A DNA stretch of 64,000 nt from Clostridium sp. DSM 17811 (lineage in GTDB: Bacteria; Bacillota; Clostridia; Clostridiales; Clostridiaceae), in assembly GCF_018861905.1 (NCBI RefSeq), contig NZ_JAHLDU010000008.1, forward strand, positions 1-64,000, written 5' to 3'. The translations under genes and the position numbers were made by a program. Below the pieces are notes generated by a model that searched no databases, was not told the DNA's origin, and was given only the letters and a program-made list of their open reading frames with translations. How positions within the stretch are numbered: the first letter of the stretch is position 1; each line of letters begins with the position of its first letter. Shown in pieces: positions 1-9,668 of the stretch.

Positions 1-774
1 GGTGCGATTGCAATGCTAATTCCATTTATATGGATGATACTAACTTCTTTAAAAACACTTACAGAGTCAACGTCATTACCAGTTACTATTATGCCTAAAA
101 GTTTTAAATGGAGTAATTACATAGATGTATGGAATCAACTACCATTTGCAAAATTCTATATAAATACAATGCTAATGATATTTTTTAGAGTTATAGGTTC
201 AGTTTTCTTTAGTGCCATGGCAGCGTATGCTTTAGCTAGAATTGAATTTCCAGGGAAAAATTTTTTCTTTATGTTAATACTTATTCAAATGATGATACCA
301 GGACAAATATTTATTATCCCGCAGTATGCTATAATTTCAAAACTTGGATTATTGAATACTGTTACAGCTCTAATAATACCCGGGATTATAAGTGCTTTTG
401 GTACATTTCTCCTTAGACAATTTTTTATTGGAATACCTAAGGAACTAGAAGAAGCAGCAATATTAGATGGATGTAACAGATGGCAAGTATTTTGGAAAGT
501 TATGTTACCTTTAACTAGATCAGGTCTAGTAGCACTTGGAATATTCACTTCAGTATTTGCTTACAAGGATTTGATGTGGCCTTTAATAGTAAACATGTCA
601 TTAGATAAGATGCCACTCGCGGCTGGAATGGCATCATTACAAGGTCAATATTCAACAAATTTTCCTCAACTTATGGCAGGCTCAATGATAGCTATATGGC
701 CAATGCTAATAATATTTATTATATTTCAGAAACAATTTATTGAAGGCGTTGCAAGTACGGGTTCTAAAAGTTAA
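1..774 (+). CDS. Carbohydrate ABC transporter permease (MalG type), 5' end outside window
   Basis: This is an inner-membrane permease subunit of a sugar ABC importer. The reading frame is open to base 1 (G-A-I-A before the first Met at 13), so the true start lies left of the window and the N-terminal membrane segment is missing. The visible 257 residues are mostly hydrophobic helices. The ATPase-docking EAA loop is clear near residues 140-165 (ELEEAAILDGCNRWQVFWKV, then LPL). The MalG/CUT1 assignment rests on this loop and on overall resemblance. An alpha-galactosidase begins 62 bases downstream, which suggests alpha-galactosides such as raffinose, melibiose or stachyose as cargo; the substrate is inferred from context only. 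The solute-binding protein and partner permease are presumably upstream. Confidence 0.9.
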   Translation, partial: GAIAMLIPFIWMILTSLKTLTESTSLPVTIMPKSFKWSNYIDVWNQLPFAKFYINTMLMIFFRVIGSVFFSAMAAYALARIEFPGKNFFFMLILIQMMIPGQIFIIPQYAIISKLGLLNTVTALIIPGIISAFGTFLLRQFFIGIPKELEEAAILDGCNRWQVFWKVMLPLTRSGLVALGIFTSVFAYKDLMWPLIVNMSLDKMPLAAGMASLQGQYSTNFPQLMAGSMIAIWPMLIIFIIFQKQFIEGVASTGSKS

Positions 775-836
775 TTTTGAATTTATATATTAGTGTTAAA
801 TAATTTGAACATTAAAAAGTAAGGGGGATAAAATAG

Positions 837-3020
837 ATGGCAATCTTTTTTGATAAAGACAACAATCTTTTTCATTTACGAGCTAAGGATACAAGTTATG
901 TTCTAAGAATTTTAGAGCCTGGATATTTAGCACATGTTTACTGGGGTAGAAAGGTTAGGAGTTCAAACTTAGATTATACGATTCCTTTTGTTAATAGAGC
1001 TTTTTCTACATGGACTGACAATATAGAAAACTTTTCTCTAGATGCAATTCCACAAGAATATCCAAGTTACGGTAACACGGATTTACGATCACCAGCCTAT
1101 CAAATTCAGCTTGAAAATGGATCGACAATTACAAATTTAAAATATGAAAGTTATAATATTTATAAGGGTAAGAAGAAACTAGAAGGTTTACCGGCTACGT
1201 ATGTGGAATCTGAAAATGAGGCAGAGACCTTAGAAATTATACTTAAAGATAATATAATAGGATTAAAAGTTTTATTAAGTTATACAGTATTTGAAAATTA
1301 TGATGCAATTACAAGATCAGTTAAATTAATTAATGAAGGTAGTGAAAAATTAAAGATTTTAAGAGCACTAAGTGCAAATGTGGATTTTAGAGATGATGAA
1401 TTTGATATGATTCAACTGTGTGGGGCACATGTAAGAGAAAGAAATATTATTAGAAAACCAATAACGGTAGGAAGTCAATCTATTGAAAGCAAAAGAGGGG
1501 CTAGTAGTCATCAAGCAAATCCTTTTATAGCATTACTAAGAAAAAATGCTGATGAAGATAATGGAGAAGTGTTTGGCTTTAGTTTAGTTTATAGCGGTAA
1601 TTTTCTAGCCAATGTAGAGGTGGATCAATATAAAACAACAAGAGTGCATATAGGAATAAATCCTTTTGATTTTAGTTACATATTAAGACCATTAGAAAGT
1701 TTTCAGACTCCTGAAGTTGTAATGGTTTATTCAGATAGCGGACTCGGGAAGCTTTCAAGAACTTATCATAAATTATATAGAACTAGGCTTGCAAGAGGTA
1801 AATATAGAGATAAGGAGAGACCTGTTTTAATAAATAATTGGGAAGCCACTTATTTTAATTTTAATGAAAATAAAATTAAAGAGATAGCTAGTACTGCAAA
1901 AGAACTTGGTATAGAGCTATTAGTGTTAGATGACGGGTGGTTTGGGAAAAGAGATACTGATAAAAATTCATTAGGTGATTGGGTAGTAAATAGAGAAAAA
2001 CTACCTGGAGGAATAAATAGTATTGCTGAAAATTTAAATTCTCAAGGTATGGGGTTTGGTCTTTGGTTTGAACCAGAAATGATATCACCAGATAGTGATC
2101 TTTACAGAAAACACCCTGATTGGTGCATGCATGTTCCAAATAGAAATAGGTCAGAAAGCAGGTATCAATTAATTTTAGACTTATCTAGAAATGAAGTTTG
2201 TGATGAAGTAATTAAAATGGTTTCAGATATTCTTTCATCAGCGGCTATTTCTTATGTTAAGTGGGATATGAACCGTAATATGTCAGAAATAGGTTCAGCT
2301 GTGTTGCCATCAGAAAATCAAAGAGAGACTGCACACAGATATATTCTAGGACTGTATAAAATTATGGAACAAATAACAAGCAGTTTTCCTGATATTTTAT
2401 TTGAAAGCTGCTCCGGTGGTGGTGGAAGATTTGATCCAGGATTTCTTTACTATATGCCACAAACATGGACTAGTGATAATACTGATGCTGTTGAGCGTTT
2501 AAAAATACAGTACGGAACAAGCTTAGTATATCCAATAATATCAATGGGAAGCCATGTGTCAGCTGTTCCTAATCATCAAGTTTACAGAAATACAAGCTTA
2601 GAAACTAGAGGACACGTAGCTATGTCAGGCAATCTTGGATATGAGCTTGATGTAACTAAGATGAGTGAAAAAGAAAAAGTGGCTGTTAAAAAGCAAGTAG
2701 ATTTCTATAAGGAGATAAGAAATACTATTCAATTTGGAGATTTCTACAGATTAAAAAGTCCTTTTGAAAGTAATGAAACAGCTTGGATGTTTATTTCAGA
2801 GGATGGAGGGGAAGTAATAGTGTATTATTTTAGAGTGTTAGCAGAGGCAAATGTAGATTATAAGCCCTTAAGGCTAAAAGGGCTAGATAAAAACTCTGAA
2901 TACAAAGTGACTAATAAAGACAGAGCATTCGGTGGTGATGAGTTAATGTTTATAGGATTAAATATACCTAGTTTACAAGGCGATTTCCAAAGCTATATCT
3001 GGAAATTTAAAAAGATCTGA
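837..3020 (+). CDS. Alpha-galactosidase, GH36 family
   Basis: This enzyme hydrolyses terminal alpha-1,6-galactosyl residues from raffinose-family sugars or melibiose. At 727 residues it has the usual length of bacterial GH36 enzymes, with an N-terminal beta-sandwich, a central TIM barrel and a C-terminal beta domain. The nucleophile aspartate lies in KWDMNR (about residue 478) and the acid/base aspartate in TSDNTDA (about 540). Other barrel signatures are LVLDDGWFG and FGLWFEPEM. There is no signal peptide, so it is cytoplasmic and acts on sugar imported by the ABC system ending just upstream. The start is set by a GGGGGA site a few bases before ATG 837. A decayed paralogue follows directly. 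Confidence 0.95.
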   Translation: MAIFFDKDNNLFHLRAKDTSYVLRILEPGYLAHVYWGRKVRSSNLDYTIPFVNRAFSTWTDNIENFSLDAIPQEYPSYGNTDLRSPAYQIQLENGSTITNLKYESYNIYKGKKKLEGLPATYVESENEAETLEIILKDNIIGLKVLLSYTVFENYDAITRSVKLINEGSEKLKILRALSANVDFRDDEFDMIQLCGAHVRERNIIRKPITVGSQSIESKRGASSHQANPFIALLRKNADEDNGEVFGFSLVYSGNFLANVEVDQYKTTRVHIGINPFDFSYILRPLESFQTPEVVMVYSDSGLGKLSRTYHKLYRTRLARGKYRDKERPVLINNWEATYFNFNENKIKEIASTAKELGIELLVLDDGWFGKRDTDKNSLGDWVVNREKLPGGINSIAENLNSQGMGFGLWFEPEMISPDSDLYRKHPDWCMHVPNRNRSESRYQLILDLSRNEVCDEVIKMVSDILSSAAISYVKWDMNRNMSEIGSAVLPSENQRETAHRYILGLYKIMEQITSSFPDILFESCSGGGGRFDPGFLYYMPQTWTSDNTDAVERLKIQYGTSLVYPIISMGSHVSAVPNHQVYRNTSLETRGHVAMSGNLGYELDVTKMSEKEKVAVKKQVDFYKEIRNTIQFGDFYRLKSPFESNETAWMFISEDGGEVIVYYFRVLAEANVDYKPLRLKGLDKNSEYKVTNKDRAFGGDELMFIGLNIPSLQGDFQSYIWKFKKI

Positions 3021-3148
3021 TAGTATGATTTAATTATGTAGAGCAAAGTTAAAGTATTCTAATATATATATCAACCGTATAGTATGTGCAAGAAATTAGA
3101 AGAAGTATGTTCAAATAATACATTATTTTATGAAGGATGGTTTACAAC

Positions 3149-4197
<1,049 letters not shown>

Positions 4198-4246
4198 CAC
4201 TCAAAATAAACCAGAAAGTTGGTTCATATAATTTAATATAATGAGA

Positions 4247-4333
4247 TTATTTTACCAACCAAAATATTTTTTTTATTGAAGTAACTACTCCATCCTCATC
4301 ATTAGTTAAAGTTACATCATTAGCTGAAAGCTT
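4247..4333 (-). pseudogene. C-terminal scrap of a Cof-type HAD phosphatase
   Basis: Read on the minus strand, about 28 codons end in a stop at 4247-4249. They contain SANDVTLTNDEDGVVTSIKK, which strongly resembles the last segment of Cof/HAD-IIB sugar phosphatases (a typical form is ADYVT.TNEEDGVA..I.K). Upstream of it on the minus strand the frame is broken and the catalytic core is absent. The call rests on this short motif only. The stretch 4132-4476 holds nothing else recognisable apart from the terminator at its start. Confidence 0.45.
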
Positions 4334-4476
4334 TAGCAAAACAAATTGTGGCTACAATTGGTTCACGTCCCCTGGGGTTTTTTATGAGAGAAACGAATTT
4401 GCTTAAAAATACTAAAGATAAACAACTTCAACTATAAATTTACGTAAGGTTTGTCTATAAATTGAGGAGTTTATAC

Positions 4477-4620
4477 ATGAGAAGAAAAGATATACTTGAG
4501 TTAAAAAGACGTTTTAAAAAAGAATAATGCATCTTCCCTAAAATGTGTGACTGCTATGTTAATGGAGAAAAACATACTATTTTAAAATTTAGACAAAGTT
4601 CTCTAAATGAATTTAACTAG
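4477..4620 (+). pseudogene. 5' remnant of a DUF4317 gene
   Basis: An ATG preceded by a good GAGGAG site opens a frame reading MRRKDILELKRRFKKE, then a TAA, then in the same frame CIFPKMCDCYVNGEKH and LKFRQ before a final TAG. This matches the N-terminus of DUF4317 proteins, common in clostridia, which begin with a Lys/Arg-rich helix followed by a C-x-C-Y-V-x-G-E-K motif. Only about 48 of several hundred codons remain. The ribosome binding site is preserved, so decay is probably recent. Confidence 0.65.
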
Positions 4621-4679
4621 ATAAAAAATTACGATTAGATTCATTGTAATAAATATTGTAAAATAATTATGTCATACGG

Positions 4680-4709
4680 TTGACATGTTAAATGGAAATA
4701 TTGTATAAT
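4680..4709 (+). promoter_or_regulatory. Sigma-A promoter for the PfkB kinase
   Basis: TTGACA and TATAAT are separated by 18 bases, both perfect consensus hexamers. Transcription should start near 4716, leaving a leader of about 90 bases before the ATG at 4806. The leader contains a weak inverted repeat (GGTTACA and TTGTAAC arms) that could be an operator. Confidence 0.8.
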
Positions 4710-4805
4710 GGAATTATGAGAAATGGGTTACATTAATTGACCGTGATGAAACAATAAAAATTATTGTAACTATACTATTGATATCGGGTATTTAGGGGGA
4801 TTAAT

Positions 4806-5762
4806 ATGATAAGTTTTAATAAGAAAATAGAATTTTATGATAAGGAAATCGATATATTAGCAATAGGTGAGCTACTTATAGATATGATATCAAAAGAATA
4901 CAGTAACAACTTCGAAAGTAATGATTACCAAAGGTATTTTGGGGGATCTCCAGCAAACATCGCAATGAATACAATGAAACTGGGAATAAAATCTCAAATT
5001 GTAAGTGCTGTAGGTAATGATGGCTTGGGAGAGTTTTTAATACAGCACTTAAAGAATAATAATATTAATACCGGGATGGTAAAGCAAGTTGATTATCCAA
5101 CTAGCATTGTTTTGATAACAAAAAGCATAGGAACTCCGGTCCCTATATTTTATAGAAATGCTGATTTTCAAGTAAAGTACAACGAAGAGCTAGAGGAAAA
5201 AATAAAAAAGAGCAAGATTGTACATTTCTCTTGTTGGCCATTATCAATGCAACCATTTAGAAACACCATAGAGAAAATTATTAAAATAGCCCAAAAGAAT
5301 AAAATTATTATTTCTTTTGACCCAAATTATCATCCAATGATATGGGAAAGAGGTCATGATGGCATAGAATATGTAAAATCAATTATTAAATATGTAGATA
5401 TAATAAAACCATCTGAGGATGATGCACAAAGATTGTTTGGTAAAGATACAATTGATAATCAAATTGATAAGTTTTTAAAGTTAGGAGCAAAACTTGTAAT
5501 AATGACTATTGGTAAAGATGGAGCCATTGTTTCAAATGGTAGTGAAAAGATAAAAATACCTACATTAGCTAGTAAGGTAGTTGATACAACAGGTGCAGGA
5601 GATGCATTTTGGTCGGGTTTTTATGCAGCAATTATAAAGGGGCATACAGTTAAGCAAGCTCTTTATTTAGCAGCAGCAGTTAGTGCTTTTAAACTTGAAT
5701 TTATGGGCGCAGTAGTTGATTTACCTTCAATAGAAAAGATAAAAAAAATTTATAAACTATAG
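4806..5762 (+). CDS. PfkB-family sugar kinase, probable fructokinase
   Basis: This cytoplasmic ATP-dependent kinase of the ribokinase/PfkB fold has 318 residues, the normal length. The N-terminal substrate-binding signature is FGGSPANIAMN (about residues 45-55), and the second PfkB signature DTTGAGDAFWSGF (about 261-273) carries the anion hole and the catalytic base Asp. A GGGGGA site precedes ATG 4806. Substrate specificity cannot be read reliably from sequence. Fructokinase fits the neighbourhood, because alpha-galactosidase acting on raffinose leaves sucrose and hence fructose; 2-keto-3-deoxygluconate or another keto sugar is possible. It has its own strong promoter and is the only intact gene between two stretches of decayed genes. 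Confidence 0.85.
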   Translation: MISFNKKIEFYDKEIDILAIGELLIDMISKEYSNNFESNDYQRYFGGSPANIAMNTMKLGIKSQIVSAVGNDGLGEFLIQHLKNNNINTGMVKQVDYPTSIVLITKSIGTPVPIFYRNADFQVKYNEELEEKIKKSKIVHFSCWPLSMQPFRNTIEKIIKIAQKNKIIISFDPNYHPMIWERGHDGIEYVKSIIKYVDIIKPSEDDAQRLFGKDTIDNQIDKFLKLGAKLVIMTIGKDGAIVSNGSEKIKIPTLASKVVDTTGAGDAFWSGFYAAIIKGHTVKQALYLAAAVSAFKLEFMGAVVDLPSIEKIKKIYKL

Positions 5763-5863
5763 GAGTAAGGGTATATAATGAGGTAATATTTTATTTTAAA
5801 CCTTAAATTATGATATAGGAAAAAAAGTTACTATTTTTTTAGAGGCCACTGAAAAACTATATG

Positions 5864-5899
5864 AAAAATCGTCATCAAATTAATGATGGCGATTTTTTT
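5864..5899 (+). terminator. Hairpin and T run just inside the IS left end
   Basis: Arms AAATCGTCATC and GATGGCGATTT (one G-U pair) are followed by a T run. It would stop read-through from the upstream kinase into the transposase, and it also serves as the kinase terminator. It lies within the insertion sequence, immediately after the left repeat. Confidence 0.7.
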
Positions 5900-5984
5900 A
5901 TATAAAAGATTAAAAAACAAAAAGGAATTCTAAAAGATATGTCGAATTAGTATAGTAAAATAAAATAAAAGGAGTTAAACTATT

Positions 5985-6731
5985 ATGCTAAAAGGACAAT
6001 TCGAAATAGAAATAAATACATACATACCATAGCTTATATTCGTTAATTATTCCAAAAGATAATATTTTAAAGCAAATTAATGACCTTGTTGACTTTTCAT
6101 TCGTTTATGATGAATTAGTTGTTAACTATAATTTATCAATGGGTAGAGGAGATATTAATCCTATAATGTTATTTAAATATTTGCTTTTAAAAGTTATCTA
6201 TGAATTGTCTGATGAAGATGTTGTTGGAAGAACCCTTTATGATATGTCCTTTAAATATTTTCTGAATTTAGCCCAGAAGAAACAAATTTAATAAACTTAA
6301 GCACATTAACTAAATTTAGAAAGCTTCGCCTTAAAGACATGAATTTATTGGATTTATTAATAAACAAGACTGTAGAACTTGCTATAAAAGAGGGAGTTTT
6401 AAAAAGTAAAGCAATAATAGTTGATGCTACGCATACCAAGTCACGTTATAACCAAAAATCAGCAGGAGAAGAATTATTGAAACGTGCAAAAAATTTAAGA
6501 AAAACATTGTACGGAGTACATCCTGAGATAAAAGAAGATTTGCCGAATAAAGTTACAACTGGCGAAAAAATTGATGGAAAGGAGCTCATAGCCTTAATAG
6601 AAAAAAGCCGTGAGGCTGGTATAGATGTTAATGAAGTAATTGGAGATACAGCTTATTCTGAAAAGAAAAATCTAGAATATACAAAAGAAAATAAAATTTT
6701 ACTCATTTGCCACCATCCTATCTATATATAA
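5985..6731 (+). pseudogene. IS1182-family transposase, broken
   Basis: A GGAG site and ATG 5985 open a frame reading MLKGQFEIEINTYIP, which stops at once. The homology resumes in another frame (SLYSLIIPKDNILKQINDLV to MSFKYFLNLA), shifts again near 6270, and continues as NLINLSTLTKFRKLRLKDMN into the longest open piece. That piece starts at 6339 and contains IIVDATHTKSRYNQKSA, the first catalytic Asp region of the DDE domain. Between KVTTGE and DGKELIALIEKSREAG a large central segment is missing, and after YTKENKI the C-terminal domain with the catalytic Glu is gone. The gene cannot encode an active enzyme. Confidence 0.85.
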
Positions 6732-6951
6732 ATTATACAAAAAAAGTACCTATGATCCAAACACTTTTTTTTCAAGTGTCCTTCCTATATGTACCAATAT
6801 ATTTCAGTGGCCTCGTTTTTTATAGTAACTTTTTTTCGTATATAGTTATTTATTTAATTTAAACTAATAAGTGGTATTAAAATTTTTAAAAAATAAAATT
6901 AAGGAAATTATGTTACAACTAACATATTTTTAACATAATTATTTGCTAATT

Positions 6952-6979
6952 TTGATACATTTCTTTGTTAGTATATAAA
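6952..6979 (+). promoter_or_regulatory. Candidate promoter for gtrA-galU
   Basis: TTGATA and TATAAA lie 16 bases apart, about 30 bases before the gtrA-like start. An inverted repeat (TTATGTTA and TAACATAA arms, about 6908-6938) lies just upstream and might bind a regulator. The rest of the gap after the insertion sequence shows nothing recognisable. Confidence 0.5.
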
Positions 6980-7006
6980 TATAGGATTAAAGAAGGAGTG
7001 AAGCAC

Positions 7007-7468
7007 ATGATTACTTTTAAAAATATTTACAATAATTTAAAAAACAATGAAAAACTTACACATATTTTAAGGTTTGGATTTGTAGGTGGGTTAAATACTG
7101 TAATTGACTTTGGAATATTCTCTGTGCTTAATAGTATTTTGGGTGTTAACTATGTTATAAGTCAAATAGTGTCATATTCAGGCGGTACGTTAAATAGTTA
7201 CTTCTTAAATAAATTTTGGACTTTTAATGATACGAAAACAAGTAAAAAAACGACAAAAGAGATTGTTCAGTTTGCTGTTGTTAATTCAGCTTCCCTAGGT
7301 GTAAGTTTATTAGGTATGAGTATATTACTGAGCAACGATTCCATGAATCCTTTAATTGCAAAAATTATTTCCATGGTTTTAGCTCAGGTTGTTAATTTTT
7401 TAGGATACAGATTTTGGGTTTTTGGTACAACTGTCAAATCGTCATCTGGAACCAATGGAATAGCTTGA
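7007..7468 (+). CDS. GtrA family membrane protein
   Basis: This small integral membrane protein (153 residues) has four predicted helices. The GtrA signature is at the N-terminus: LRFGFVGGLNTVIDFGIF, then SYSGGTLNSYFLNKFWTF between helices two and three. GtrA-family proteins are thought to help move lipid-linked sugars across the membrane or to partner with glycosyltransferases in cell-surface glycosylation. The start at 7007 is preferred over an in-frame upstream codon at 6965, because AAGGAG stands 8 bases before it and no site precedes 6965. It is followed closely by galU, which fits a role in surface polysaccharide. The transported lipid is not deducible. Confidence 0.88.
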   Translation: MITFKNIYNNLKNNEKLTHILRFGFVGGLNTVIDFGIFSVLNSILGVNYVISQIVSYSGGTLNSYFLNKFWTFNDTKTSKKTTKEIVQFAVVNSASLGVSLLGMSILLSNDSMNPLIAKIISMVLAQVVNFLGYRFWVFGTTVKSSSGTNGIA

Positions 7469-7517
7469 ACCTCATTTGAATTTATAAAGCAATAATATAT
7501 AAAAGGAGATGTTTTAT

Positions 7518-8432
7518 ATGAAAGTTAAAAAGGCAATTATACCAGCAGCAGGACTTGGAACAAGATTTTTACCAGCGACGAAGGCGTTACCTAAAGAAAT
7601 GTTACCTATAGTTGATAAGCCTACAATGCAATATATTATAGAGGAGGCTGTTGCATCAGGCATAGAAGAAATATTAGTTATTACAGGTAGAAATAAAAAG
7701 TCTATTGAAGATCATTTCGATAAATCAATAGAACTAGAGTTAGATCTTGAAAATAAGCATAAAGATATTCTTCTTAAACAAGTTCGAAATATATCAAATA
7801 TGGTAAATATATATTTTATAAGGCAAAAGGAACCTAAGGGTCTAGGGGATGCTATAAATTGTGCGAGAGCTTTTGTAGGTAATGAACCATTTGCGGTAAT
7901 GCTCGGTGATGATATAGTGGACGCGAAGACTCCATGTCTAAAACAACTTATGGATTGTTTTGAAGAGAGAAATACAACAATACTTGGAGTTCAGCAGGTA
8001 GAAAGAAAAAATGTAGATAAATATGGAATAGTTGATGGGACGCGAATTAGTGATCAAGTGTACAAAGTAGATAACCTTATTGAGAAACCGAAAGTAGACA
8101 AAGCACCATCAAATCTAGCTATACTTGGTAGATATATAATAACTCCTGAAATATTTGATATATTAGATAAAACGCTGCCTGGAAAAGGGGGAGAAATTCA
8201 ATTAACTGATGCCCTTAAAACATTAATATCACAGCAAGATATGTATGCATATATATTTGAAGGACGAAGATACGATGTAGGGGATAAATTAGGATTTCTT
8301 GAAGCAACAGTAGAATTCGCTTTAAAAAGGGATGAGCTAAAAATTCCATTTATGAAATATCTTCAGACTTTAAAAGATAATAAAACATTTAGTGATATAT
8401 ATAAAGAAGTAGCCTCAGGAATAGAAAGATAA
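7518..8432 (+). CDS. galU: UTP-glucose-1-phosphate uridylyltransferase
   Basis: This cytoplasmic enzyme makes UDP-glucose from UTP and glucose-1-phosphate, the donor for surface glycans and glycolipids. The nucleotidyltransferase signature IPAAGLGTRFLPATKALPKE is at residues 8-27, followed by LGDDIVD and a conserved IEKP loop. At 304 residues it is normal for GalU. The ATG at 7509 sits immediately behind AAAAGGAG with no spacing, so ATG 7518 is taken as the start. Together with the GtrA-like gene 49 bases upstream it forms a probable two-gene operon ending at the terminator near 8475. Confidence 0.94.
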   Translation: MKVKKAIIPAAGLGTRFLPATKALPKEMLPIVDKPTMQYIIEEAVASGIEEILVITGRNKKSIEDHFDKSIELELDLENKHKDILLKQVRNISNMVNIYFIRQKEPKGLGDAINCARAFVGNEPFAVMLGDDIVDAKTPCLKQLMDCFEERNTTILGVQQVERKNVDKYGIVDGTRISDQVYKVDNLIEKPKVDKAPSNLAILGRYIITPEIFDILDKTLPGKGGEIQLTDALKTLISQQDMYAYIFEGRRYDVGDKLGFLEATVEFALKRDELKIPFMKYLQTLKDNKTFSDIYKEVASGIER

Positions 8433-8474
8433 CAGCAAAGTTAACAGGGAAACAAATATAATAGAATTATTTGT

Positions 8475-8521
8475 AAAATTAAGCCATTCTAAATGTCAAT
8501 TTAGAATGGCTTAATTTTGTT
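8475..8521 (+). terminator. Rho-independent terminator after galU
   Basis: Perfect 19-bp arms (AAAATTAAGCCATTCTAAA and its complement) with a 6-base loop. The downstream T run is short because it is partly built into the stem. Confidence 0.8.
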
Positions 8522-8692
8522 TGGATTTAGGTGGGATAAAGAGGGGGTTATTAAATCATCTCCTGAAGAACTATAATAATAAAAACTTCAGAAAAGAATT
8601 TACATTACAACCATATTTGTAAAATTTAAACTTATAGTAGGAAAAATAACATAAAAGTATTTTATAAGTTAAATACTTATATTGTGTCAAAA

Positions 8693-8701
8693 TGGTATAA
8701 T
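8693..8701 (+). promoter_or_regulatory. Extended -10 element in the galU to mltG-like gap
   Basis: TGGTATAAT is an extended -10 with no clear -35. It is the only promoter-like signal in the 385-base gap 8433-8817. The gap otherwise holds the galU terminator and AT-rich sequence without a convincing small gene. It probably drives the MltG-like gene from a leader of about 110 bases. Confidence 0.45.
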
Positions 8702-8817
8702 ATTTTAAGAACTAAAAATTATGGAGGGTAAACTGAAGAAATAAGAGACTATAGTAGACATTTGACGAGAAAAGGAGTTGAAATTAGGTTTTATCAACTT
8801 AATTAGTTAAGGTGAGT

Positions 8818-9612
8818 ATGAACCTTGAAATTATGAAATTTAGAATAAGAATTTTAGTACTTATCATTTTTGTTATAGCAGCGTTTGGAATATTGAACGT
8901 AGGCAATATTTTATACAAAAAAACTAATGTTGTAAAAGTTACGGTGCCAGAAGGATATACATATGAAGAAGTAGGAAAGACACTTCAAAAGTCTGGATTA
9001 GTTTCACAAAAGGATTTTATAAAGGAAGCTGAAAATTGGTCAGATAATAATTATTGGTTTTTAAAAGATGTGCCAAATGATAAACATAAGTTAGATGGTT
9101 TTTTATTTCCGGCTACATATTCTTTTCAAAAGGATGCAACGAGCAAAGTAATTATAAAAAAAATGCTTGATACTTTTGAGTTTAATATGAAATCTAATAA
9201 AGTCTACATAATTAAAAACAAACTTAATATAAGAAATGTTGTAATAGAAGCTTCTTTAGTTGAGAAAGAAGCAGGAAAAGATGTAGATAGAACAAAGATA
9301 GCAAGTGTTATTCAAAATAGGTTAAAGATAAAGATGCCACTTCAAATAGATGCGACAATAATATATATAGTTGGAGATAAAAAAAAGCTGTATAATAAGG
9401 ACCTAGCAGTAAAATCACCTTATAATACCTACTTAAATAAAGGATTGCCTCCATCGCCGATATGTAATCCCGGGATTAAGTCGATAAATGCGGCAGTGCA
9501 TCCTGCGAAGACAAAGTATATTTTTTATGTATTAAATAGTAAAACTGATGAACATGTATTTTCTATAACGTATGCGGAGCACATTAAAAATGTGGCTAAA
9601 TATATAAAATAA
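8818..9612 (+). CDS. MltG-like endolytic murein transglycosylase (YceG-like)
   Basis: This is a membrane-anchored protein of 264 residues. One N-terminal helix (about residues 9-30) is followed by a LysM-like segment (VTVPEGYTYEEVGKTLQKSG) and the YceG-like catalytic domain. The conserved LDGFLFPATYSF, the catalytic Glu region EASLVEKEAG, QIDATI, SPYNTYLNKGLPPSPICNPG and the end motif VHPAKTKYIFYVL are all present. MltG cleaves nascent glycan strands and sets their length. The protein is shorter than many MltG homologues (about 330 or more residues), the difference lying in the N-terminal half. An in-frame GTG at 8812 overlaps the AAGGTG site, so ATG 8818 is preferred. Confidence 0.85.
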   Translation: MNLEIMKFRIRILVLIIFVIAAFGILNVGNILYKKTNVVKVTVPEGYTYEEVGKTLQKSGLVSQKDFIKEAENWSDNNYWFLKDVPNDKHKLDGFLFPATYSFQKDATSKVIIKKMLDTFEFNMKSNKVYIIKNKLNIRNVVIEASLVEKEAGKDVDRTKIASVIQNRLKIKMPLQIDATIIYIVGDKKKLYNKDLAVKSPYNTYLNKGLPPSPICNPGIKSINAAVHPAKTKYIFYVLNSKTDEHVFSITYAEHIKNVAKYIK

Positions 9613-9665
9613 TTTAAAAGATCCACAAGATGAATGTAAACTTCGTCTTGTGGATCTTTTAAATT
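9611..9665. terminator. Bidirectional terminator between mltG-like gene and nrdG
   Basis: A nearly perfect 20-bp inverted repeat (AATTTAAAAGATCCACAAGA and its complement) with A and T runs at both ends serves both convergent transcripts. Confidence 0.85.
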
Positions 9666-9668
9666 ATC

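Larger units (their letters stand above)
5819..6837 (+). mobile_element. Internally deleted IS1182-type insertion sequence
   Basis: The element is about 1.02 kb and bounded by 36-bp terminal inverted repeats (5819-5854 and 6802-6837). They match over the outer 16 bp (GAAAAAAAGTTACTAT) and inner 13 bp (GAGGCCACTGAAA), with a 7-bp unmatched core. Intact IS1182-family elements are usually about 1.6-1.9 kb, so roughly a third is missing. The transposase inside is broken in several places. A clear target-site duplication was not identified. The element is not autonomous, although matched ends could still be moved by a transposase supplied in trans. Confidence 0.85.

Noticed and set aside
1888-2139. 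Minus-strand open frame inside the alpha-galactosidase gene
   Set aside because: It overlaps the catalytic barrel of an intact GH36 gene and has no family resemblance.
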